A stretch of DNA of 41,963 bases from Scytonema sp. UIC 10036 (GCF_009725235.1 NZ_WJFC01000112.1:1-41963); one strand, 5' to 3'; positions 26,921 through 37,177 are shown, counted from the stretch's first letter. Made by a program: numbers and translations. The notes: generated from the sequence alone by a model not told the origin.

Positions 26921-27374
26921 TAAGTCCTCAGACTAACCTGCTCTGGCGATGACTAGATGGGCGGCAACAGCCTATAGTCTGAGAGTTTTTAACTATTGAC
27001 TGTTGACTTGCAAAAAAAGTTCTAAGCCGAGGCTTGCCAACCGTAATCGTGATACTGATAATCCCAAATGTATAAACCGATCGCAGAATCGAATTCTGGA
27101 GCTACACAAACGCTCGTCCGCAAGGCGAGGACTAATTCTTCAGCCTGCTGAGCTTTGCTTTGTTTGTATAGCCGCGATTTCTAATCGCTTGGTATTTTTA
27201 CAAAATTGGAGTGCTCCCACCATTGAAGTGCAATCACAAACTAGTAGAGTAGCTCCCCACACTCGCTTTGAGGGGTGATAGGAAAAACCGCAAAGGCGCA
27301 AAGAGCGCTAAGGGAGAGGAAAATCAGACGACTATGAAAATCGTTGTACTCATCATAGCGCTCTGTAGTAAAAA
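26921..27374. other. Gene-free spacer between isiA and the Nif11 gene
   Basis: Only repeat-like sequence is seen (a segment with CTAATTCTTCAGCCTGCTGAG and a TAGCCGCGATTTCTAATCGC palindrome near 27170-27190). An open frame of 91 codons from 27003 looks composed of these repeats and has no homology I recognise. Confidence 0.4.
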
Positions 27375-27608
27375 TTACCTGGGATAAATATGTTGTCTGG
27401 GTGCTATTCCTGGATTGACGATCGCAGCCAACTCTTCTTCAGACAACTTGCTGAGCTCGGTTTGCAGTTCTTCAACAGTGAAGTCATAGCCACGGTCTTT
27501 AGCAATTTTAATAAAAACTTCTGGCTCAGATGTGGCTTTGAGTCTTTCCTTTAATGCTCGATCTTGTTTGACGATACCTAAAAATCGGGTTGCATTGTTC
27601 TGTGACAT
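27375..27608 (-). CDS. Nif11-domain small protein (leader-peptide-like)
   Basis: A 77-residue protein of the Nif11 family, whose domain also serves as a leader for ribosomally made peptides. It shows the usual layout: N-terminal ATRFLGIVKQD, then LKATSEPEVFIKIAKDRGYD, FTVEELQTELSKLSEEELAA. It ends IVNPGIAPRQHIYPR, without the Gly-Gly cleavage site or a Cys/Ser/Thr-rich core, so it is probably a stand-alone Nif11 protein and not a peptide precursor. No modifying enzyme or transporter is nearby. Nif11 proteins were first noticed in nif clusters, but this one lies closer to isiA. Confidence 0.88.
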   Translation of the reverse strand: MSQNNATRFLGIVKQDRALKERLKATSEPEVFIKIAKDRGYDFTVEELQTELSKLSEEELAAIVNPGIAPRQHIYPR

Positions 27609-27695
27609 GACAGTCCATCCCCTGTTTTAAATTTCAGATTTTCGTGTAATTATTGAGCGTCTGTCGTTTCGACAAATTTAGCTAGCCCGTTAGAA

Positions 27696-27729
27696 GCCCC
27701 ACACTTACCCGCAAGCGGAAGTGTGTGGA
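27696..27729. repeat. Intergenic hairpin, transposon-end-like
   Basis: CCACACTTACCCGC and GCGGAAGTGTGTGG form an imperfect stem around AA. Hairpins like this (GCCCC-type arms around CCCGCAAGCGG) recur in cyanobacterial genomes and at ends of IS200/IS605-type elements. No transposase gene is nearby. Confidence 0.5.
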
Positions 27730-27861
27730 GTCATCACTTGGATTGAACGACTAGCTTATATGTGTACTTTAATCTTTAACCAAAAAAGAGAATGTACGAT
27801 CGATGCGTGACAAAAGTTCACCTTAGGGGACGCCTAAAGACAGTAGTGCTACAAGAAGCAA

Positions 27862-28122
27862 CTAAATCTTTGGTAATAACTGTTGCACAAAATCTGCGTG
27901 TTCCCTCGCGTTCAAACCTTGTTGTAGCACTGCTAAGACTACACTCATATTACCTACCAATAGTGCTGTTGTTGCCAACCACAAACCACGAAATACCCTG
28001 CTTTTTAACACACCATTTCCATCTGCCTCTAGTAAAACATACTTTGGATTATTCCAGTTCACGTACTCCTCATTGACGTATGCCTGAGTTGAAAGCATTT
28101 TGCTAATTCTAGCAAGGAGCAT
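27862..28122 (-). pseudogene. C-terminal fragment of a Uma2-family gene
   Basis: The 86 codons resemble only the end of cyanobacterial Uma2 proteins: NWNNPKYVLLEADGNG, then SRVFRGLWLATTALLVGNMS, VLAVLQQGLNAREHADFVQQ. The PD-(D/E)XK core that should precede is missing, so this is probably a remnant. A short independent protein cannot be excluded. No function is proposed. Confidence 0.55.
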
Positions 28123-28256
28123 CTTAAAAGTGCAAAAACTCGACTTACCCTCTTTCCCCTAAAGCGATCGCTCCTCACAGTGCTCGCTCTCCACCACCAC
28201 AAACTTTGCCACCATTGCAGTAGGTGGAAGTCCAAGGGTTCTGCTCGTTGCTATTT

Positions 28257-29513
28257 TTATTCAATCCACTCCGTTACCGTAGGTGTTGTACGAGTTAATA
28301 ATTTTCCTTTGGAAATGACATAGCGAGGAAAAGTGCGACAGCGAATAGCATCATAGCGATCGCCTGCATCTAAAACTATCAGCGAAGCTTTTTTGCCAAC
28401 TTCTACCCCATACTCACTTTCTACGTGTAGTGTTTTCGCTCCATTTATGGTAACCATGTCGTAACAAGCATTGATTTCAGGCACTCCTGTCATTTGACAT
28501 ACATGCACACCCATGTGAGCTACATCTAACATACTACCTGTACCCAAGCTGTACCAGGGGTCTTGAACGCAATCATGACCAAAACTTACGTTAAGCTTTT
28601 GCTGCCACAGTTCTTTCACTCTGGTAACACCTCTCCGTTTTGGATAGGTATCCGTTCGACCTTGGAGTGTAATATTAATGAGGGGGTTGGCAATAAAGTT
28701 AATTTTAGCTTGTTGCAGAAAACCCATTAACTTGAAAGCATAGGCATTGTTGTAAGAACCAAAAGCTGTTGTATGGCTCGCGGTAACTCGCGCACCTATG
28801 TCAGTGCGAATGGCACAAGCAGCAACGACTTCTAAAAATCTTGATTGGTCATCATCAATTTCGTCACAATGAATGTCAATTAAGCGATCGTACTGCTGTG
28901 CTAACTCAAATATACGATGAACAGATCTCACTCCATCTTCTCGCGTGAGTTCATAGTGAGGTATTCCACCAACAGCATCAGCACCCATTTTTAAAGCTTC
29001 TTCCAAAAGGGCTTCGTTTTCTGGTTTAGAATAAATGCCATCTTGGGGAAATGCTACTACCTGCAGAGTCATCCAGTCTTTGACCTCCTCTCTGACTTCT
29101 AAAAGCGCTCGTAGGGCAATAAGTTGTGGTTCGCTGACATCAGCATGAGTCCGGACATATAAAATTCCCCGTGCTGCTTGTTGTTTGAGCATGGCAACGG
29201 CACGGGTTTTGACATCTTCTAATGAAAGATTTTGCTTGCGTTCTCCCCAAATTTGGATACCTTCAAATAAAGTACCGCTTTCATTCCAACGCGGTTCCCC
29301 TGCAGTCAGTACTGAGTCTAAATGAATGTGGGACTCCACAAATGGCGGCGAAACCAGTTGTCCTCGAGCATCAAATTCTACTGCCGCCGAACCGCTAAGA
29401 TGAGATGCGATCGCACTAATGTGACCGTCTTCGATGCCAATATCGACGAGTTCTTCAGGTAATCCAATTACTTTACCGCAACGCATTAATAAATCGTAAG
29501 TTGTGTTTGTCAT
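28257..29513 (-). CDS. codA: Cytosine deaminase CodA-type amidohydrolase
   Basis: Metal-dependent amidohydrolase that should convert cytosine to uracil for pyrimidine salvage. The 418 residues follow E. coli CodA closely: metal site HIHLD, SGTLFEGIQIWGERK, VRTHADVSE, VAFPQDGIYSKPENEALLEE, DIHCDEIDDDQSRF, TASHTTA, ANPLINITLQGRTDTYPKRR, and FGHDCVQDPWYSLGTGSML. The metal Asp (GHD) is kept, but the next residue is Cys where E. coli has Asp314, a position known to affect substrate choice. A related deaminase (isocytosine or creatinine type) is therefore possible. The ATG at 29513 begins MTNTTYDLLMRCG. It stands alone; no cytosine permease is adjacent. Confidence 0.88.
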   Translation of the reverse strand: MTNTTYDLLMRCGKVIGLPEELVDIGIEDGHISAIASHLSGSAAVEFDARGQLVSPPFVESHIHLDSVLTAGEPRWNESGTLFEGIQIWGERKQNLSLEDVKTRAVAMLKQQAARGILYVRTHADVSEPQLIALRALLEVREEVKDWMTLQVVAFPQDGIYSKPENEALLEEALKMGADAVGGIPHYELTREDGVRSVHRIFELAQQYDRLIDIHCDEIDDDQSRFLEVVAACAIRTDIGARVTASHTTAFGSYNNAYAFKLMGFLQQAKINFIANPLINITLQGRTDTYPKRRGVTRVKELWQQKLNVSFGHDCVQDPWYSLGTGSMLDVAHMGVHVCQMTGVPEINACYDMVTINGAKTLHVESEYGVEVGKKASLIVLDAGDRYDAIRCRTFPRYVISKGKLLTRTTPTVTEWIE

Positions 29514-30402
29514 AAAGATTTAGCGTAATTGCTGTACAGCTTCAGAAGCCATGTTACTTCATATTTTTCCCAATGGAAGTACTTAGTTCCGATCTGTGCG
29601 AATAATGCCACCTGTTGACCGTATATATAAATCAAAAATAAATTAATAAGAACACATCTGACATTTTAGGAAAAAAATCACTGATTTTTTTAACGGTTTA
29701 ACGCTCGTATTGAGGCTTATATTATCTATATTTACAGACAAAACGACACAATTGCGAGCAAAAAAACATTTTTAAACAGTAAAATCAAAATAGAAAAAAA
29801 TCATGCAATTATTTCTATTTTTAAATACCAAATGATTGTGGGTGGAAACCGTAATTTGTATTTCCAACTTGAGACTAGGTACGAAAAAATGGACAAAAGG
29901 TATGGTGCTCTATGCTTTTCTTACTTTTCTGATTTTTCTTACTTTTCTGATTGTTCTTTTAGGGATTCTTTCTAAAGTCAATCTAAAAGTGAGTTATCAG
30001 ATTGAATAGTATGATATATTTTTTGCCATTTATAGCAGAAGTTTATCTTTTATTTGAATAATATTCATAAAACATTTAACAAAAATATTGAATTTCTTAC
30101 TTGCTAAATTTAATAGGAATGATATCTTGAATATTGTCTCCACTTAACTAGGGAGACTTCCTCCACCATTTTTGGTACTACATTATCAGCTTTTACCCCT
30201 TTTGAAGGAATGCTGCATTGAACAGACTTAAATATAGAGTGTTTGACCATCAACATGGTAGGTTGTGCTTCAAGTTCTGTTTAAGCTTAATGAGTTAGAT
30301 AGCAATAGCTTTGAAAAACCCTTGTTAGGTGTTGATTCAATAGCTTTAGTAGTGACACAACTCAAGCCTTCCTTTATCCTTTCAATTTGTATCGGAGAAA
30401 AC
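29514..30402. other. Long AT-rich gene-free region
   Basis: About 890 bp with no supported gene. It contains an exact tandem duplication of an 18-bp unit, TTTTCTTACTTTTCTGAT, at 29916-29933 and 29934-29951. The promoter of the NTF2-like gene must lie near its right end. Nothing else is recognised. Confidence 0.5.
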
Positions 30403-31077
30403 ATGGCATACAAAAACAGCATATACATCAAAAAGTCAAGGTTTGAATATCCCATCTTTGAAGACAACACGTTTACAGTAGAACCTCCGTCTAGTTGGCA
30501 GTTGAGCGACCCCGATGGGCTATTTTCCATTCCCGATAATGAATCTGATATTGGTGTGTTCAATTCACCCGTAACTAAGTTTTTTATTAAAGCTCGAGAT
30601 AAAGAGAATACTAGCTATATGTTTCTTAAAGATGCTCCCAGTAAAACTTTGGACGCTACCGTAACTGGCAAGACTCGCTACACCTTTTTAGTTACAGGCA
30701 CTCAGGAAGCAGAAATCGCAGCACTCTTTGACAAATGGAATGCTGCTTTGCAAACAGGAAACCCTGATGAAGTAGTCAAGCTCTATGCGAAAAATGCTGT
30801 GCTCTTGCCAACCCTGTCCAATCAGGTACGGATCGATCGCTCACAAATGAGAGACTACTTCCAGCATTTCCTCAAATACCAGCCTATAGGTACAATCCTT
30901 CAACAAAACATTCGCGTCATTGATAAGTCGATCGCTATCAACTCAGGTATCTACAGCTTCAACATCATCAAGAATAATCAGCCCGAAAAGGTTGTAGCGC
31001 GTTACTCGTTCGTCTATCACCACGATGGCAACGACTGGCTAATCGTTGACCACCATTCCTCTGCTATGCCTGAGTAG
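30403..31077 (+). CDS. SnoaL/NTF2-like protein (SgcJ/EcaC or CaMKII-association type) with novel N-terminal part
   Basis: A 224-residue protein. Its C-terminal half is an NTF2-like cone: TQEAEIAALFDKWNAALQTG, NPDEVVKLYAKNAVLLPTL, an IGTILQQNIRVIDKS strand and a final YSFVYHHDGNDWLIVDHHSS. Proteins of this type bind small hydrophobic ligands or self-associate. The first 95 residues (from MAYKNSIYIKKSRFEYPIFE) are not recognised and contain DNTFTVEPPSSWQLSDPDG. I start at the ATG at 30403 because GGAG lies at a good distance; the longer frame from 30265 has no such site. No operon partner is evident. Confidence 0.75.
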   Translation: MAYKNSIYIKKSRFEYPIFEDNTFTVEPPSSWQLSDPDGLFSIPDNESDIGVFNSPVTKFFIKARDKENTSYMFLKDAPSKTLDATVTGKTRYTFLVTGTQEAEIAALFDKWNAALQTGNPDEVVKLYAKNAVLLPTLSNQVRIDRSQMRDYFQHFLKYQPIGTILQQNIRVIDKSIAINSGIYSFNIIKNNQPEKVVARYSFVYHHDGNDWLIVDHHSSAMPE

Positions 31078-31463
31078 TGCTTGCTTTATCCTATCAAACA
31101 CGTTAAGTCATCAAGTCTTTACGTTTACCAATGCGTGTTTTCCGGTAGTATGATACAATAGGGCAGTCAAAAGACTACCCTTACCGAAGATAAATATAGT
31201 CACAAATTACATTAGTAAAATTTGTAGCTCTGTTATTATTCTTATCTTCTATTGAAGCTCTTGTAAAAGTTGCAAGAGTGAAAACTTTGAGCCGCATAAA
31301 ACAACCTGGAGCTATTCAATACCGATCGGTTAAAGTCTGTTAGCCAAATTTTCAATGTAGAGACGCTTCAAGTAGAGCGTCTTTACAGGGCAATAAGTTG
31401 TGGTTCACTCGCGTACAAATGGGCGTCCTCGCCCGTTTCACGAGAAAATGGCTGCGGTTTTAG
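31078..31463. other. Gene-free spacer
   Basis: No gene is seen. It holds repeat-like text (GTAGAGACGCTTCAAGTAGAGCGTC near 31358-31381) and an AGTCAAAAGACT palindrome near 31165. Confidence 0.4.
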
Positions 31464-31580
31464 ACCTTGAAAACTGCTCCCCGTCGTCTGTGCCGTACTG
31501 AAGCTTTGCGCCGCATGGTAAGAGAAACCAACTTGACTGTGGACGATCTCATCTATCCGATGTTTGTAATGGAAGGTGAA
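31464..31580 (+). pseudogene. hemB: 5' fragment of hemB (delta-aminolevulinate dehydratase)
   Basis: Codons here read [20 protein letters not shown] then [17 protein letters not shown], which is the N-terminal part of cyanobacterial HemB. Immediately after MEGE the similarity stops and a perfect hairpin begins; the remaining frame to 31727 is unrelated. About nine-tenths of HemB, with the catalytic lysines and metal site, is missing, so this is a remnant and an intact copy must be elsewhere. Confidence 0.75.
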
Positions 31581-31584
31581 CGCT

Positions 31585-31616
31585 CACAGCTAAACCGAAT
31601 ATTCAGTTTAGCTGTG
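31585..31616. repeat. Perfect hairpin at the hemB break point
   Basis: CACAGCTAAAC and GTTTAGCTGTG form an 11-bp perfect stem around a 10-base loop that itself contains the palindrome GAATATTC. It lies exactly where hemB similarity ends and 45 bp past the stop of the small membrane protein on the other strand. There is no U-run, so a terminator role is uncertain. Confidence 0.6.
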
Positions 31617-31660
31617 AAAATGAATAGCGTACACGAGGTCATCATGCTAGATAAAGCCGA

Positions 31661-31900
31661 TTATATAAGGTTAGTGAAAATACTAGCCCCGATAGATCCG
31701 GCTACTCCTAACGCAATCAACAGGTAAGTGAAAAACTTACCAAATTCTGTGTTTTGTCCCAGTGCTTTATCTTCCTGACCTACAGTGAAAAATAATGACC
31801 AAGTTTGGTTCGCACTGATTTGCTGAAAATTGTTAAACTCAGGTCGAAACACAACAGGTCCGAGCAAGTCTTTTTTGGGAAAGTCAAAGTCAGTTCTCAT
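31661..31900 (-). CDS. Small single-pass membrane protein next to hli
   Basis: A 79-residue protein starting [20 protein letters not shown] with one C-terminal hydrophobic helix at about residues 57-76 ([19 protein letters not shown]). I do not recognise a family. The ATG at 31900 has an ideal GGAGG nine bases upstream, strong evidence for translation. It lies 67 bp downstream of a high-light-inducible protein gene on the same strand, so a shared transcript and a role in thylakoid protein complexes are plausible. The central part ([20 protein letters not shown]) is not membrane-like. Confidence 0.7.
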   Translation of the reverse strand: MRTDFDFPKKDLLGPVVFRPEFNNFQQISANQTWSLFFTVGQEDKALGQNTEFGKFFTYLLIALGVAGSIGASIFTNLI

Positions 31901-31967
31901 CGTAATTCCTCCATATCTTATATATACAGTTGGCAGTTCTAGCCGCAATTGTTTGCTGTTTGTTGAT

Positions 31968-33526
<1,559 letters not shown>

Positions 33527-33612
33527 TTGTAGAATTAGCGATAAAAAATACTCTATTCATTCTGAACTGAAAGCGCGATCGCTTTTGTCGCTGTATGAAG
33601 GACAAATCCGCC

Positions 33613-33822
33613 TCAAATCTTCTCTTCTTCAAAATCAACCAAGTCTTGAGCAGTGCATTTCAAAGCGGTACAAAGTTTAGCTACTCTTGCTAGCAATTCA
33701 ACACCATTCCTGTTGTTCTCTAGGTTCCTAATAGTAGACTCGGTTACACCAATCAAGTCAGCAAGCTCTTTCTGAGTTAAGTTGGCTCGCTTTCGTAGTT
33801 CTGCAATTTTAGATACTGGCAT
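33613..33822 (-). CDS. Small XRE-family helix-turn-helix regulator
   Basis: A 69-residue protein that is nearly all HTH_3 domain: KIAELRKRANLTQKELADLI, GVTESTIRNLENNR, then LLARVAKLCTALKCTAQDLV. It should bind DNA as a dimer. Two palindromes just upstream could be its own operators. It lies 86 bp upstream of coaR on the same strand. No toxin gene is adjacent, so it does not look like half of a toxin-antitoxin pair. Confidence 0.88.
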   Translation of the reverse strand: MPVSKIAELRKRANLTQKELADLIGVTESTIRNLENNRNGVELLARVAKLCTALKCTAQDLVDFEEEKI

Positions 33823-33867
33823 TTAAGATTCTTAGAAGATTCCACACCAAAATCTTAGCGTAAATTA

Positions 33868-33895
33868 TTTAACGTTAAAATATTGACACCGTCAA
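33868..33895. promoter_or_regulatory. Two adjacent palindromes upstream of the XRE gene
   Basis: TTTAACGTTAAA at 33868-33879 and TTGACACCGTCAA at 33883-33895 are both dyads, 45-75 bp before the regulator start. They are plausible operators for autoregulation. Confidence 0.5.
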
Positions 33896-33899
33896 AAGA

Positions 33900-34379
33900 T
33901 TAACGAATGTAAGTAGCCAAAAATAAGGATTATTTTGAGTAATTTGGGGTGAATCGGACTTAACCGCACCCCAAACTACACCATTCGCTCATTTGAGCGC
34001 TCCCTTTTGGGGTATTGTTTGCCTCGACACAGCTTAAAGGCTTGTCAATGGATTCCGGTGTGTACTGTGTGACGCAGCCATGTTCCTTGTCCGACGCTTG
34101 AGACTGGCTAATCTCATTAAGTCTTGACCTTTAAGCGGACTTAAACCCAGAACGGGTAACCTTGAAACTAGTTCAAGGTTGAGTCATGGTGGAGTCAGTA
34201 AGTCGAATTGCTCCGATTTACTCTGGATTACTCCAGTTCACTTACTCCTCTTCAGACTGAGTGCCATAAAAGAAAGTATACAGAGCAATCAGAACTTTTT
34301 GTCCCTGTACTTTTGTAATTTATTTTAGCGCTTTCCAGGTTACTATCGCTTTTGAGAGTTGAAATCCAAAATAAATTGT
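33900..34379. ncRNA. Structured gene-free region, possible RNA or mobile-element remnant
   Basis: No reading frame is convincing, yet hairpins are dense: a GGGGTG/CACCCC stem near 33946-33976, CGCTCA/TGAGCG near 33987-34000, TTAAGTC/GACTTAA near 34119-34146, a perfect 9-bp AACCTTGAA/TTCAAGGTT stem with 5-base loop at 34158-34180, CTGGA/TCCAG near 34228, and AGTAAGT/ACTTACT enclosing the last part. It could be a non-coding RNA, a leader of the downstream gene, or an element remnant. I could not match it to a riboswitch consensus, including cobalamin. Confidence 0.35.
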
Positions 34380-34877
34380 ATGTCTGCTGAAACTACCGCT
34401 CGTATAATCCAAACCATCATTGCTCCTACGGTACTGATTACGGCTTGTGCTATTATCCTCAATGGAATTATCGGACAGTACAATACCATTGGTAGCCGTT
34501 TAAGTTCATTGGTACACGAACGCTTGGAATTGTTGCAAAAAAGTGCGTTCAAAGATTTTCTGGGACGAGAGCGCTTGCAGGAGATTGATATTCAATTGCC
34601 ATCTTTAGGACATCGGTATCGATTATTACAGTACACGGCCATGGTAATTCACACTTCGATTATGATTTTTCTCTTGACAATGGTTGCGATCGCTATATCT
34701 GTATCTCTCAATTCTCAATGGTTTGCATCAAGCGCTATCATGTTGTTTTTCTCTGGTATTGTGGTTCTCATTTTGGGGTTAGTTTTGATTGCCATAGAAA
34801 TTCGTATTTCTCATAAAGCGGTTTGTTACGAAGTCAAAAGAATCTCAGCACTGTGTAATTCTATGGATTGGGATTGA
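34380..34877 (+). CDS. DUF2721 family membrane protein
   Basis: A 165-residue protein of the DUF2721 family: TTARIIQTIIAPTVLITACA, then NTIGSRLSSLVHERLELL and RRYRLLQYTAMVIHT-like helices (here HRYRLLQYTAMVIHTSIMIF). Three membrane helices are predicted: about residues 13-33, 82-107 and 112-140. Function unknown. I prefer the ATG at 34380 (MSAETTARI) to an upstream TTG. It ends 55 bp before coaT on the same strand, so cotranscription and a link to metal export are possible but not shown. Confidence 0.85.
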   Translation: MSAETTARIIQTIIAPTVLITACAIILNGIIGQYNTIGSRLSSLVHERLELLQKSAFKDFLGRERLQEIDIQLPSLGHRYRLLQYTAMVIHTSIMIFLLTMVAIAISVSLNSQWFASSAIMLFFSGIVVLILGLVLIAIEIRISHKAVCYEVKRISALCNSMDWD

Positions 34878-34879
34878 CA

Positions 34880-34895
34880 TTGACATTAATGTTAA
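34880..34895. promoter_or_regulatory. Palindrome before coaT, candidate CoaR operator
   Basis: TTGACATTAATGTTAA is a near-perfect 16-bp dyad 37 bp before the coaT start, directly after the DUF2721 stop. MerR-type regulators bind dyads between -35 and -10; a TTGACA overlaps it, but no clean -10 with 19-20 bp spacing is seen. Confidence 0.45.
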
Positions 34896-34932
34896 GGTTT
34901 AGCGTGAGAGAGTATATCTGGATTTCACTCTC

Positions 34933-36900
34933 ATGCTTTACCAAGAGCGTTTAACCGAACTTACCAGGGAACATGCAGATACTCTACCTGCAATTCTTTG
35001 CGGAGTCTTATTATTTTTCGGATGGTTCGCCCTGCATTTTGGCTTTTTAGGATGGGCGTTGTTGCTTTTACCTGCAGCATATGTCATTGGTGGTTACGAA
35101 AGTGCGAAGGAAGGGCTGACAACTCTGATTAAAGAGAAGGAGCTTGATGTCGATTTACTGATGATTGTGGCAGCATTAGGTGCTGCGACTCTGGGATTGT
35201 GGCAAAGAGAGTACCACTTAATCATTGATGGAGCTGTCTTAATTCTGATTTTTGCCATTAGTGGTGCTTTGGAAAGCTATGCCATGCGTCGAACAGAACG
35301 AAGCATTAAAAGTTTGATGAAGCTTACGCAAGATACAGCAACTGTTTTGCGTTTTGGCAAAGAAGAAGTGGTTCCGATCGCGCAGTTAAAAGTGGGCGAT
35401 GAAATTATTGTCAAACCAGGAGAGATTGTTCCTACTGACGCATTGATTGTTTCTGGTTGCAGTACTCTCAATCAAGCAGCTATTACGGGTGAGTCTATAC
35501 CTATAGAGAAGACTGTGGGAGATGAAGTTTTTGCGGGTACACTCAACGGTTATGGTGCGCTGAAACTCCAAGTCCACCAAAAACCTGAAAGTAGCTTAAT
35601 TCAGCGTGTGATTCGTTTGGTAGAACAAGCTCAAGATTCAGCACCTCCTTCCCAACAATTTGTTGAGGGATTTGAACGGGGATATGCAAGGTTTATTGTC
35701 ATAGCTGGATTGTTGCTGGCTATTTTGCCTCCATTTATCTGGGGCTGGAATTGGGAAGTGACAATTTATCGTGCGCTGACTTTTCTGGTTGTCGCTTCTC
35801 CTTGTGCTTTGATGGCAGCAATTATGCCTACTCTGCTTTCTGGAATCGCTAATGGTGCAAGACAGGGGATTTTGTTCAAAAATGGTGCTCAATTAGAAAA
35901 GATTGGTAAAGTCAGAGCGATCGCTTTTGACAAAACTGGTACGCTAACAACAGGACAAGTACAAGTTGCTCGGGTTATTCCTACTAGCGAATACTCGGAA
36001 GCTGATGTCTTAAAAATAGCTGCATCTGTAGAAGCTTATTCCGAACATCCAATTGGGGAAGCCATCGTTCAAGCAGCAAGAGAGTTAAATTGGTTACGTG
36101 CAACTCAGGTGAGAGCTATTCCCGGACAGGGAATTGTAGGGATACTGAATCCTTTAGGCGGGGCGGAGTTGGAATCTCAAGTCATAGTCGGGAAAGAAAA
36201 GTTTGTACACCAGTATGTCTCTGGCTTACCTAACGAATTGAAACAATTAGCTTGCGTTGTTGAGAAAGAAGGGAAAACAGTGGTTTGGGTAGCAATGGTT
36301 CCTCAGATGAGTGTTTCCCCCAGTCCCAAAGAACCCAAAATTATTGGTGCGATCGCAATTGCAGATGAAGTCAGAGCGGAAGCAGCAATAGCAATTTCCC
36401 GTTTGAGAAAGCTAGGAGTTGAACAGATCGTCATGTTAACTGGCGACAACGAAGCGACTGCATACAGCGTTGCTCGAGCAGTTGGAATTGACCAAATTCA
36501 TGCAGAATTACTACCTGAAGATAAACTTCACATTATTCGGCGTCTTCAACAAGAATATCAAACAGTGGCAATGGTAGGGGATGGCATCAATGATGCACCC
36601 GCCCTAGCTCAAGCATCTGTAGGTATTGCCATGGGAAAAGTAGGTACAGATGTAGCTTTGGAAACCGCAGATATTGTGTTGATGGCGGATAGGTTGGAAA
36701 AGATTGAAGTCGCAATCCGTTTGGGTAAACGAGCGCAGGCGATAGTGAGACAGAATATTACGATTGCTCTCACTTCCATTGCCTTGCTCTTATTTGGCAA
36801 CTTTTTGGGAAGCATCAACTTACCAATTGGCGTGATCGGACATGAAGGTTCTACTGTAATTGTTACCTTAAGTGGTTTACGGTTGCTAAGAAAATTATGA
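34933..36900 (+). CDS. coaT: Cobalt-exporting P1B-type ATPase CoaT
   Basis: Heavy-metal ATPase in the cytoplasmic membrane. In 655 residues: TGES at 185-188, the SPC metal motif at 289-291 (VASPCALMAAIMPTLLSG), phosphorylated Asp333 in DKTGTLT, the SEHPIGEAI motif, MVGDGINDAPAL, and HEGST at 637-641 in the last helix. SPC plus HEGST marks the P1B-4 subgroup, which exports Co2+ and related ions. No N-terminal metal-binding domain is present, as is usual for this group. It is close to coaR, the regulator of coaT in Synechocystis, which supports the specificity. The ATG at 34933 begins MLYQERLTELT. Confidence 0.93.
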   Translation: MLYQERLTELTREHADTLPAILCGVLLFFGWFALHFGFLGWALLLLPAAYVIGGYESAKEGLTTLIKEKELDVDLLMIVAALGAATLGLWQREYHLIIDGAVLILIFAISGALESYAMRRTERSIKSLMKLTQDTATVLRFGKEEVVPIAQLKVGDEIIVKPGEIVPTDALIVSGCSTLNQAAITGESIPIEKTVGDEVFAGTLNGYGALKLQVHQKPESSLIQRVIRLVEQAQDSAPPSQQFVEGFERGYARFIVIAGLLLAILPPFIWGWNWEVTIYRALTFLVVASPCALMAAIMPTLLSGIANGARQGILFKNGAQLEKIGKVRAIAFDKTGTLTTGQVQVARVIPTSEYSEADVLKIAASVEAYSEHPIGEAIVQAARELNWLRATQVRAIPGQGIVGILNPLGGAELESQVIVGKEKFVHQYVSGLPNELKQLACVVEKEGKTVVWVAMVPQMSVSPSPKEPKIIGAIAIADEVRAEAAIAISRLRKLGVEQIVMLTGDNEATAYSVARAVGIDQIHAELLPEDKLHIIRRLQQEYQTVAMVGDGINDAPALAQASVGIAMGKVGTDVALETADIVLMADRLEKIEVAIRLGKRAQAIVRQNITIALTSIALLLFGNFLGSINLPIGVIGHEGSTVIVTLSGLRLLRKL

Positions 36901-36966
36901 ATTATGAATTATGAATTATGAATTATGAAATTTTATCATTCATAATTTATAATTCATAATTCTGAA
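36898..36966. repeat. GAATTAT heptamer tract with inverted arm
   Basis: GAATTAT repeats on the left are followed by ATAATTC repeats on the right (CATAATTTATAATTCATAAT), so the tract can fold on itself. It fills the gap between the convergent coaT and rpsU genes and may act as a bidirectional terminator. It includes the coaT stop. Confidence 0.8.
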
Positions 36967-36967
36967 T

Positions 36968-37177
36968 TTAAGTTTCTTTACTACTAGATTGGTAGCGGTG
37001 ACGGCGACGGCGTTGATTGCGTAAAGCTTCAGCTTTGCGTCTTCGCTTTTCGATGGGTGTTTCAAAGTGTCTCTTTTTCCGTAAATCCGGCAAAATTCCT
37101 GCTTTGGAAACTTGTCGCTTAAATCGACGGAGGGCTGAATCGATCCCTTCCGTTTCTCCCAATATGACTTGAGTCAT
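36968..37177 (-). CDS. rpsU: 30S ribosomal protein S21
   Basis: Small basic protein of the 30S subunit, important for initiation. The 69 residues match bS21: [39 protein letters not shown], then [19 protein letters not shown]. The ATG at 37177 has GGAGA at good spacing. It follows an RNA-binding RRM gene, the standard rbp-rpsU pair of cyanobacteria. Confidence 0.96.
   Translation of the reverse strand: MTQVILGETEGIDSALRRFKRQVSKAGILPDLRKKRHFETPIEKRRRKAEALRNQRRRRHRYQSSSKET

Noticed and set aside
27003..27278. 91-codon plus-strand frame
   Set aside because: Consists of intergenic repeat sequence, no Shine-Dalgarno and no recognised homology.
33900..34379. Cobalamin riboswitch between coaR and coaT
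   Set aside because: Considered because of the context, but I could not find a B12-box-like sequence or the expected core arrangement.
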